Shown in pieces: positions 53,196 through 60,713 of a stretch of DNA of 64,000 bases. How positions within the stretch are numbered: position 1 is the stretch's first letter; each line of letters opens with the position of its first letter. The position numbers were made by a program, and so were the translations under genes. The DNA lies in the NCBI GenBank assembly GCA_964400735.1, contig CAYNVQ010000005.1:1-64000 (forward strand). Reading direction: 5' to 3'. The DNA is from CAYNVQ01 sp964400735. GTDB taxonomy: Bacteria > Acidobacteriota > Aminicenantia > Aminicenantales > Aminicenantaceae. The notes under the pieces were generated by a model that was not told where the DNA came from, ran no database searches, and saw only the letters and a program-made list of their open reading frames with translations.

Positions 53196-56141
53196 ATGAG
53201 AGAACTCATCAGAACATTTCTTTTCCTTTTTATTCTGTTTACCTCACTTTCGTTTCAAACCTCGATGACACAATTTCACATTCCAAAACTGAAATCACTT
53301 GAAAGAGAGACTCAACTTCAGCGTAGTCAAACACGACAGACCATACAGGTTCTGAATGCACAGCCCTTATATTTTGTTGAAAACGAGGGGCAAGTGGACA
53401 AGTCAGTAAGGTATCATGCCAAAATTCCTAATGCGAATGTATTCTTCACTCCAAAAGAAATTGTCTATCAATTCTTTCATAGGAAAGGGGAAGATAACTT
53501 CCATAAGGAGGAGTTCACACCAGGGGAGAAGGACAGGAATGAAAAGATCACAGCCGGAAATATTCGGGTTAGTTTTGAAGGAGCGAATGAGGAAGTAAAG
53601 GTTGAAGGATTGGAAGAGAATATGGCAAGGTTCAATTTTTTTCAAGGGAATGATCCGGAGAAATGGGTACAAGGAGCAACAGCATACAAGAAGGTGATTT
53701 ACAGAGAGCTTTATTCTGATATTGATCTCATCGTCTATGGGGGAGGAGGGAAGATCAAGCATGAATATAGAGTGAGAACAGGAGGCAAAGCAGAAAATAT
53801 TAGGATAATGTATGAAGGTGTAGAGGCGTTGAGGGTGAATGAAGAACAGGAATTAGAGGTTATGCTGAAAGGCGGGAAACTGAGAGAGGAAGTTCCGAAA
53901 AGCTATCAGAGAATCGATGGGAAAAGGGTGGAAGTAAAAAGTGGTTACAGGGTAATGAAAGATAATGTCATCGGATTCAGGGTAGGAGAGTATGATAAAG
54001 ATCGAGAATTAATAATTGACCCTCAACTTTCCTATTCCACATATCTTGGAGGGAGCGATCGTGATCATGGCGACAAAATAACAGTAGATGGAAGTGGAAA
54101 CGCCTATATAACCGGAAGTACCGAATCCGCAGATTTTCCTGCAAATTCTGGAAATACAATTCACATTGGATCCAATGATGTATTTGTAACCAAGCTTAAT
54201 TCTTCCGGATCGGAGCTTTCCTATTCCACATTTCTTGGAGGCAGCTATGATGATTATGGCTCTGGGATAGCCGTAGATGGGAGTGGAAGTGTTTATATCG
54301 CTGGAGTGACAGACTCCTTTAATTTTCCCACAACTTCTGGTGGTTATGATTCAGGTCATAACGGCAGCTGGGATGTATTCATAACCAAGCTCAATTCTAC
54401 GGGTTCAGCGCTTTTCTATTCCACATTTCTTGGAAGCGATAGTGATGATCGTAGTGATGGAATAGCCATAGATGGGAGTGGAAGCGCTTATGTGACTGGA
54501 ATGACGGAATCCTTTAATTTTCCCACAACCTCTGGTGCTTATGATTCAGGTCATGATGGCGGTTGGGATGTATTCATAACCAAGCTTAATTCTTCCGGAT
54601 CAGCGCTTTCCTATTCCACATTTCTTGGAGGCAGCAAGGATGATTATAGTCATGGGATAGCCATAGATGGGAGTGGAAACGCATATGTAACTGGAAGGAC
54701 CGAATCCACAAATTTCCCCATAACTTCTGGTGCTTATGATGCAAGTCATGATGGTGGCTTTGATGTATTCGTAACCAAGCTTAATTCTTCCGGATCAGCG
54801 CTTTCCTATTCAACTTACCTTGGAGGAAGTCTCGATGATACTGGCTGGGAAATATTAGTAGATGGGAGTGGAAGTGCATTTGTAACAGGAGGAACCGAAT
54901 CCACAAATTTTCCCACAACTTCTGGAGCGTATGATACAAGTCTTGATGGTACCTGGGGTGATGCATTCATAGCCAAGCTTAATTCTTCCGGATCAGCGCT
55001 TTCCTATTCCACATTTCTTGGAGGCAGCGAGGGTGATTATAGTTATGGAATAGCTATAGATGGGAGTGGAAGTACCTACGTAACTGGGTCTACTTCATCC
55101 ACTGATTTTCCCACAACCTCTAACGCTTATGATACAAGTCATAATGGTGAGCATGATGTATTCGTAGCCAAGCTTAATTCTTCCGGATCAGCGCTTTCCT
55201 ATTCCACATTTCTTGGAGGCAGTGAAAGTGATCACAGTCATGGTATAGCCTTAGATGGTAGTGGAAATGCCTATGTGACAGGAGATGCTTATTCCGTTGA
55301 TTTCCCCATAACTTCTGGAGCGTATGATACAAGTCTTGATGGTACATGGGATGATGTATTCGTTACCAAATTGCTCTTTCCTTCTATCCAACTCCCAATT
55401 TTTGATGGACATGATTTTAATGGGAATGGCTCTTCAGATGTCTCAGTCTTCAGGCCTAAAAATGGAAGGTGGTATATTAAAAATTTAGGCAGTTATTCCT
55501 GGGGGATGTCGGGCGATGTTCCTGTTAGTGGAGACTACAATGGTGATGGGACAACTGACATAGCCATGTGGAGGCCTGCAAATGGAAGGTGGTATCTCAA
55601 AGGGATAGGAAGTTATGTCTGGGGCACTGCTGGAGACATTCCTGTCCCAGGCAATTATGATGGGGACGTCAATGCCACGACAGACATAGCAGTGTGGCGT
55701 CTGTCCAATGGACATTGGTATATCAAAGGTATCAGCAGTTCAGTTTGGGGAACCGCAGGCGATATTCCAGTACCTGGCGACTATGATGGAGATGGAACTG
55801 CAGACATAGCAGTTTGGAGGCCATCGAACGGAAGATGGTACATTAAAGGAGTTGGAGGGTATGTATGGGGAACTTCGGGCGACATCCCTGTACCAGCAGA
55901 CTACAATGGTGATGGAGTGACGGATATAGCAGTTTGGAGACCGTCGAACGGACGTTGGTACATCAAAGGAGTTGCCGGAGCAGTTTGGGGAGCTGCTGGA
56001 GACATCCCAGCGCCAGGTGATTACAACGGTGATGGGATAACCGATATCGCTGTGTGGCGGCCTTCGAACGGGAGATGGTATATTAAAGGCATTGGAGGTT
56101 ATGTCTGGGGTGTTCTAGGCGATATTCCTTTAGTGCGCTAG
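53196..56141 (+). CDS. Secreted DUF7948/SBBP-repeat protein with six-repeat FG-GAP-like module (head type B2)
   Basis: 981 residues. Signal peptide about residues 1-25. Residues about 45-280 form the beta-rich domain that typically precedes SBBP repeats, starting with LYFVENEGQVD and ending with RELIIDPQL. Then follow seven SBBP repeats of about 60 residues: L-S-Y-S-T-[FY]-L-G-G-S, D-G-S-G-x-[AV]-Y-[VI]-[TA]-G, T-x-S-x-[ND]-F-P-T-T-S-G-A-Y-D, and DVFVTKLNSSGSAL between units; the repeats are very alike at DNA level. The tail 55404-56138 is the 735-bp module (linker-three insertion NGDVNATT). GCAGGGGG precedes the start. Confidence 0.87.
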   Translation: MRELIRTFLFLFILFTSLSFQTSMTQFHIPKLKSLERETQLQRSQTRQTIQVLNAQPLYFVENEGQVDKSVRYHAKIPNANVFFTPKEIVYQFFHRKGEDNFHKEEFTPGEKDRNEKITAGNIRVSFEGANEEVKVEGLEENMARFNFFQGNDPEKWVQGATAYKKVIYRELYSDIDLIVYGGGGKIKHEYRVRTGGKAENIRIMYEGVEALRVNEEQELEVMLKGGKLREEVPKSYQRIDGKRVEVKSGYRVMKDNVIGFRVGEYDKDRELIIDPQLSYSTYLGGSDRDHGDKITVDGSGNAYITGSTESADFPANSGNTIHIGSNDVFVTKLNSSGSELSYSTFLGGSYDDYGSGIAVDGSGSVYIAGVTDSFNFPTTSGGYDSGHNGSWDVFITKLNSTGSALFYSTFLGSDSDDRSDGIAIDGSGSAYVTGMTESFNFPTTSGAYDSGHDGGWDVFITKLNSSGSALSYSTFLGGSKDDYSHGIAIDGSGNAYVTGRTESTNFPITSGAYDASHDGGFDVFVTKLNSSGSALSYSTYLGGSLDDTGWEILVDGSGSAFVTGGTESTNFPTTSGAYDTSLDGTWGDAFIAKLNSSGSALSYSTFLGGSEGDYSYGIAIDGSGSTYVTGSTSSTDFPTTSNAYDTSHNGEHDVFVAKLNSSGSALSYSTFLGGSESDHSHGIALDGSGNAYVTGDAYSVDFPITSGAYDTSLDGTWDDVFVTKLLFPSIQLPIFDGHDFNGNGSSDVSVFRPKNGRWYIKNLGSYSWGMSGDVPVSGDYNGDGTTDIAMWRPANGRWYLKGIGSYVWGTAGDIPVPGNYDGDVNATTDIAVWRLSNGHWYIKGISSSVWGTAGDIPVPGDYDGDGTADIAVWRPSNGRWYIKGVGGYVWGTSGDIPVPADYNGDGVTDIAVWRPSNGRWYIKGVAGAVWGAAGDIPAPGDYNGDGITDIAVWRPSNGRWYIKGIGGYVWGVLGDIPLVR

Positions 56142-56176
56142 TGCCGAGCTACTGAGTTCCAAGCCCCGCTTGACAA
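56142..56176 (+). repeat. Conserved downstream element A, copy 2
   Basis: TGCCGAGCT, eight bases, TTCCAAGCCCCGC then TTGACA, directly after the stop codon, matching 44774-44808 and 58249-58283. Confidence 0.6.
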
Positions 56177-56457
56177 AATCGAAACGAATGTAAAAATTTT
56201 CATTTCAGGTTCATGCCTGAAATAAGGTTTTAACGGCAGCAACCAACTTTAGTCTACTTTTAAAGTTTAAATCCGTAAAAATCAATCCATTTTTACTCTT
56301 TAAATGACATTTTTACAAATATTGACAAAATAAGATGATTAGATTATTTTTGGGGTAGCGCCTTTTAAGGGCTAAGTGAGGGAGATTTAGCATTTATTTT
56401 TCAGCAATTTCACAAAATATCGGCTTTGTAAATCTTTATTTTTAAGGGGATTGAATC
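56177..56457. other. AT-rich intergenic region
   Basis: No gene. TTGACA at 56332-56337, preceded by AAATA as in other genes of this family, is a plausible -35 element; ATTATT 15 bases later is a weak -10. AAGGGG lies before the start of the next gene. Confidence 0.4.
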
Positions 56458-58248
56458 ATGATTAAATCAAATTTTTTCAAGAAAATTCATACTTATGCTT
56501 TAGTAAAAATGCTTGTCTTTTGTTTATTCACTCTAATGATTATGATTGTTATTGCTGATGTAACTGATGTAAAAGCCTCTAATTCTAGCTCAAATGGAAC
56601 AGATTCGTTTCCTTCGACTGGGGGGCTGGAAAGATTCGAAATAATTAGTGGCTACTATGTAAATAATCCTGATCTAATAGGAAAAATCGGGGATAATACA
56701 ATTCATTTAGCAAAACAAACGTTAGGAATCGAACTCATTGAGTTGCGGACTCCTACCTCTAGGCATTTCAGAAGTCCTGAGGGAAACATGATTTCCATGA
56801 TTTGCTCATCTCCTATATCTTACTTAGGTAATGATGGAAAGTGGAACGATATCGACAAGGATACCTCCGATTTCCTTTTTACTCAAGATAGTGATGAATG
56901 GACTTGCAATCATTATGGATTTACAGATGAGGTTAATTTCGATGGCCAGGATCCTTATCTTTATATTTGGCCTTCCAATGATCCTAGTCATTATGTTGGA
57001 ATTGGCTGGGAGGATGGCGATGGCTTGTTTAATGTCCAGGACTGGTATCGAGGGTTTGCCCAATGGGATATTTCTTCTATCCCTGATTATGCTTCTATCA
57101 CTTCTGTTGGCCTTATGTTTTTTCTTGCTGGTTGGATACCAGATCCATTCGGTGACGATGACTGGACATACCATAGAATCTTGCTTGATATTTACCAGAT
57201 GTCAAAGAAACCCTCCAATTACTACGGAAATACATATTCGAACGCGCTTCATAATGATGCAAGAAATGGAGTGAAATACTATCATGCATCTAGCTATCTT
57301 AGTGCATATGATCCTGGCTGGAAGCCTTCTGCTTCGACATATTATCCACTTGTTGGCGCTGAAGCTCATTTAGAAAGTCAACTGGCAAATGACTGGTTCG
57401 CGGTGGGCCTAACTGATTATTTCGAAGAGATCTACGACGAAGGTGTTTGTTTAGAAGGAAGACACGAATGGCTTAAGGTCGTATGGAAACTTCCTGACTA
57501 TTTTGTTTTTGACGGTCATGATTTTAATGGAAATGGTTCATCGGATGCTTCGGTCTTCAGACCTTCAAATGGAAGGTGGTATCTCAGAGGGATAGGGAGT
57601 TATGTCTGGGGTACAGTAGGGGATATCCCTGTAAACGGGGATTACAACGGAGATTGGATCACTGATGTAGCTGTTTGGCGCCCCTCGAGTGGGAGATGGT
57701 ATATTATAGGTGTGGCCGGCTCTGTCTGGGGTACAGCAGGGGACATGCCTGTACCTGGCAATTATAATGGGGATCTCAATGGAACGACAGATATAGCTGT
57801 ATGGAGGCCGTCAAATGGCCGTTGGTATATCAAAGGTATCGGAAGTTTTGTATGGGGAACCGCAGGAGATATTCCGGTTCCTGGGGATTATAACGGAGAT
57901 GGCACGACTGATTTAGCAGTTTGGAGACCCTCAAGTGGTAGTTGGTACATAAGGGGTGTTGGAGGGTACGTTTGGGGAACAGCAGGAGATATCCCTGTAC
58001 CAGCAGATTACAATGGTGATGGGGTGACAGAAATAGCCGTGTGGAGACCTTCGAATGGACGATGGTATATCAAAGGAGTGGCTGGAGCTGCGTGGGGAAC
58101 AATAGGAGACATTCCCGCTCCAGGGGATTACAATGGCGATGGGATAACAGATATCGCAGTCTGGCGGCCTTCTAACGGAAGGTGGTACATCAAAGGCATT
58201 GGAGGTTATGTCTGGGGGATAATAGGGGATATTCCGGTAGTGAGGTAA
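56458..58248 (+). CDS. Secreted DNRLRE-like protein with six-repeat FG-GAP-like module (head type D)
   Basis: 596 residues. Long signal-type N-terminus (LVKMLVFCLFTLMIMIVIAD from about residue 16). Residues about 85-345 include YRGFAQWDISSIPDYASITS followed by GLMFFLAGW, the start of a DNRLRE/CBM96-like beta-sandwich such as occurs in secreted wall- or polysaccharide-associated proteins. The tail 57511-58245 is the 735-bp module with the linker-three insertion (NGDLNGTT); it ends GDIPVVR where the other five end GDIPLVR. Repeats 2 and 4 carry Ser for Asn (RPSSGRWYI, RPSSGSWYI). Confidence 0.82.
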   Translation: MIKSNFFKKIHTYALVKMLVFCLFTLMIMIVIADVTDVKASNSSSNGTDSFPSTGGLERFEIISGYYVNNPDLIGKIGDNTIHLAKQTLGIELIELRTPTSRHFRSPEGNMISMICSSPISYLGNDGKWNDIDKDTSDFLFTQDSDEWTCNHYGFTDEVNFDGQDPYLYIWPSNDPSHYVGIGWEDGDGLFNVQDWYRGFAQWDISSIPDYASITSVGLMFFLAGWIPDPFGDDDWTYHRILLDIYQMSKKPSNYYGNTYSNALHNDARNGVKYYHASSYLSAYDPGWKPSASTYYPLVGAEAHLESQLANDWFAVGLTDYFEEIYDEGVCLEGRHEWLKVVWKLPDYFVFDGHDFNGNGSSDASVFRPSNGRWYLRGIGSYVWGTVGDIPVNGDYNGDWITDVAVWRPSSGRWYIIGVAGSVWGTAGDMPVPGNYNGDLNGTTDIAVWRPSNGRWYIKGIGSFVWGTAGDIPVPGDYNGDGTTDLAVWRPSSGSWYIRGVGGYVWGTAGDIPVPADYNGDGVTEIAVWRPSNGRWYIKGVAGAAWGTIGDIPAPGDYNGDGITDIAVWRPSNGRWYIKGIGGYVWGIIGDIPVVR

Positions 58249-58283
58249 TGCGGAGCTAGTGTGTTCCGAGCTCCGGTTGACAA
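58249..58283 (+). repeat. Conserved downstream element A, copy 3
   Basis: TGCGGAGCT to AGCTCCGG then TTGACA after the stop codon. Here CGGAGCT and AGCTCCG form a perfect 7-bp stem with an 11-base loop. Confidence 0.6.
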
Positions 58284-58335
58284 AAACGGGACAAATGTTT
58301 AAATTCCCTATCTCGGGCTGAGCCTGAAAGAGAGA

Positions 58336-58407
58336 GCGGGCATAACTCAGCGGTAGAGTGCGAGCTTCCCAAGCTCGGAGTCGCGGGTTCGAATCCCGTT
58401 GCCCGCT
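58336..58407 (+). tRNA. tRNA-Gly (anticodon CCC)
   Basis: 72 bases folding as a normal cloverleaf: acceptor stem GCGGGCA/TGCCCGC, D arm ACTC-AGCGGTA-GAGT, anticodon arm CGAGC-TTCCCAA-GCTCG (anticodon CCC), T arm CGGGTTCGAATCCCG type with GTTCGAATC. Discriminator base T, as in bacterial tRNA-Gly. CCA is not encoded. Complementarity of the acceptor stem continues outward for eight more bases (AAGAGAGA before, TCTCTCTT after). It lies between the last module gene and the LipM-like gene. Confidence 0.95.
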
Positions 58408-58658
58408 CTCTCTTATCTTAAATAACTTGACATTGGTAACTTCGATCTCAGTGATTGGGATAAAAAGTTACATCGTATTCAGCTATTACTTGAGGAAGTC
58501 TTTTTCATCTAACGCCGTATTTTTAAAGGTTTGATGACGAGTGTTTTTCTTAGACTGCTCATTTTGGCCCCAAAAAAGGGATTTTAGGCCAGATTTTAGC
58601 CCTAATTTTCTCCTAACTAATTTATTTTCAATAAGCTGCCTTGGTCTAACTACATAAT

Positions 58659-59441
58659 ATGGAATGGTATTTGATAATCGACGAGACTCCGCAGGAAGGG
58701 GCGTGGAATATGGCTGCGGATGACTATCTGTTCCGGGCGCTGGGCGATGACCCCGCGACCTTTCTCCGTTTCTACCGCTGGGCAAGGCCAACCGTTTCCC
58801 TGGGCTACTCGCAAAAGGCCGAACAGGTTGTCAACGTGGAATTTTGCCGCCAGAATGGTATAGACATCGTGCGGAGGATGACGGGCGGCAAACTGGTTCT
58901 CCACCATCAGGAAGTCACCTACTGCGTCTGTTCGTCCGATGTAGGGCTATTTAGCCCTAAACTAATGGGCTCCTACCGGTCCATATCCGAGGCCTTGATG
59001 TGCGGCCTGAAGAGGATGGGAATCCCGTGCAGTCTCGCGGAAGAAACACCCGCTTTTTATGTCAGGGGAAGGCTGCCCTGTTTTTCTCATCCGGCACGGA
59101 ATGAGATCGAGGTCGAAGGGAAAAAAATTGTGGGAAGTGCCCAAAAAAGAACAAAGAGCCGGTTTATCCAGCACGGTTCGATCCCCATGGAAAAGGATGA
59201 GAGGCTTTTGAAGGCTGTATCCCTTATGGACCAGGAGGAAAGAACGATCGAAATGACCTCTCTGTCCGAGCTCCTGGGGGAAGAGATTGCTTTCGACCGG
59301 GCCGTGGACCACCTTATCGCCGGCTTCACCGAATATTTTCAGGTGGAATACCGCCGGAAAACCTTTTCTGATAATGAGCTAAAAACCATCCGGAAGATCC
59401 AGGAAGAGCGTTACGGCAATCCCGAATGGACTTTCGGCTGA
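58659..59441 (+). CDS. Lipoate-protein ligase A/LipM-family acyltransferase
   Basis: 260 residues. BPL_LplA_LipB fold: N-terminal WYLIIDETPQEGAWNMAAD, ATFLRFYRWARPTVSLGYSQ, the lipoyl-binding RRMTGGKLVLHHQEVTY and the Lys of GKKIVGSAQKR. A cysteine in LPCFSHPARNEIEVEG sits where LipM octanoyltransferases have their catalytic Cys, so transfer of octanoate from ACP to a lipoyl domain is as likely as ATP-dependent lipoate ligation. No ribosome binding site is evident before ATG 58659. Confidence 0.85.
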   Translation: MEWYLIIDETPQEGAWNMAADDYLFRALGDDPATFLRFYRWARPTVSLGYSQKAEQVVNVEFCRQNGIDIVRRMTGGKLVLHHQEVTYCVCSSDVGLFSPKLMGSYRSISEALMCGLKRMGIPCSLAEETPAFYVRGRLPCFSHPARNEIEVEGKKIVGSAQKRTKSRFIQHGSIPMEKDERLLKAVSLMDQEERTIEMTSLSELLGEEIAFDRAVDHLIAGFTEYFQVEYRRKTFSDNELKTIRKIQEERYGNPEWTFG

Positions 59442-59530
59442 TCGGAGAACCTTTCATCTGTCCTCGTTGTTGATAGTCGTCGATACAGCTCGCTACTTAA
59501 CCAATTATCCTGCATTACTCCCGAGTCAAG

Positions 59531-59578
59531 GCCAACCCACCCCACCGCCAACCCACCCCACCGCCAACCCACCCCACC
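59531..59578. repeat. Tandem 16-bp minisatellite, G-quadruplex-forming on the minus strand
   Basis: Three exact tandem copies of GCCAACCCACCCCACC. The minus strand reads GGTGGGGTGGGTTGGC three times, with closely spaced G runs able to form G-quadruplexes. Located in the 294-bp gene-free stretch 59442-59735. Confidence 0.85.
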
Positions 59579-59735
59579 CCTTACATTAAAGGAAAGGCGA
59601 GAATGGGACCTGTGAAATTGTCAATGACACTCTGTACCCATAATGACATCCTTCATTTTTCAGCTAATGATTCAGGCCAGTTGATTTTTTGGATTGATAA
59701 TGTTAGTATTCCTTCCTCAAGAAGGGAATTCCGAG

Positions 59736-60632
59736 ATGAACGAAGTCGAAGAACTTTCTAAGCTAGAAGTCAAAAATTTACCGCCGCTGAAATCCATCCT
59801 GCTAGATGACCTCCATCAAAATGCTCTCAATCATCTTTATCTCGAATTAGGCACAGGCCCTGTTCTCTATCTCCTTTCTCCTTCCTATTCGGTGATCAAT
59901 CCCACGCCTAACGAGGTGATCACGGATTTTATACAAAAAAAAGAAGCCATCCTGAATTACCTCAAGGAATACATCATCAAGAACCTAACGGTCTATTCTG
60001 TGCTGCTCGACGTGAATTCCTATTTTATCGAGCAGAACAACTTTTTAGTTTTGGCGCGGTTGAGGGAAAGAGATTCGGAAGGAAGGCGCTACGAGATTAA
60101 ATTTTATACCCATTCTCCCCGCGAGCTGATGACCCACTACCAGGATAAAATCTACATCGGCCGGGATTTCATCGATCTATTTCAGTTCAAACGAAAGTAC
60201 CGGGGAGTCAAAGAGCTCATCGTCTCTCTCAAGGACCAATACGACACTCTTCTCGACAAAGCAGAAGAAAAGCTTAAAAAACCTCTAGCCTACAAATCTT
60301 TTTTTCAGGAGATCAAGGAATACGTGAATGAGTTATCCAGCGAAAGCCATTTGATCCTGCAATCCCTTCCCCCGTATCTCGAATTCCCTAAGCTGAGCGG
60401 GGAGGACCTTATCGATATCAATGCCCAGTACAGGACCGTCAATCATTACCTCATCGAGCTGAGGGATGAGGTGGCCGAATTCGAAAACATCTTGAGGTTC
60501 AGGAAAGAAATCGATTTCGTCCGGTACGTGACCAAATACAAAAAAGACCTGACGAACGACATTTCTTATTTCAATATCAAAGTGCACGGAATTTTGCAGC
60601 AGAAGATATATAACTGGAAAAACAAACAGTAA
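59736..60632 (+). CDS. Protein of unknown function, helical C-terminal half
   Basis: 298 residues from ATG 59736, with AAGGGA eight bases upstream (a TTG at 59694 is in frame but unsupported). No signal peptide or membrane segment. The N-terminal half is mixed alpha/beta (PLKSILLDDLHQNALNHLYL, VLYLLSPSYSVINPTP); the rest is charged and helical (KYRGVKELIVSLKDQYDTLL, AEEKLKKPL), probably coiled coil. I do not recognise a family. It stands alone and ends in a strong terminator. Confidence 0.7.
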   Translation: MNEVEELSKLEVKNLPPLKSILLDDLHQNALNHLYLELGTGPVLYLLSPSYSVINPTPNEVITDFIQKKEAILNYLKEYIIKNLTVYSVLLDVNSYFIEQNNFLVLARLRERDSEGRRYEIKFYTHSPRELMTHYQDKIYIGRDFIDLFQFKRKYRGVKELIVSLKDQYDTLLDKAEEKLKKPLAYKSFFQEIKEYVNELSSESHLILQSLPPYLEFPKLSGEDLIDINAQYRTVNHYLIELRDEVAEFENILRFRKEIDFVRYVTKYKKDLTNDISYFNIKVHGILQQKIYNWKNKQ

Positions 60633-60636
60633 AAAA

Positions 60637-60662
60637 GGCCCGCTTTGATAGCGGGCCCTTTG
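60637..60662. terminator. Bidirectional intrinsic terminator
   Basis: Perfect 7-bp stem GGCCCGC/GCGGGCC (60637-60643, 60651-60657), loop TTTGATA. It lies between convergent genes; T-rich sequence follows on the plus strand and six A precede it, giving a TTTTTT tail on the minus strand, the better of the two. Confidence 0.85.
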
Positions 60663-60713
60663 TCTTCCGTAATCCCAATTACGAACGGAGTGAAGCGGTC
60701 CTTCGTATTCAGT

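Noticed and set aside
58336..58658. Integrated element using tRNA-Gly as attachment site
   Set aside because: No integrase, and no second copy of the tRNA 3-prime end was seen in the window; the module genes lie upstream rather than downstream of the tRNA.
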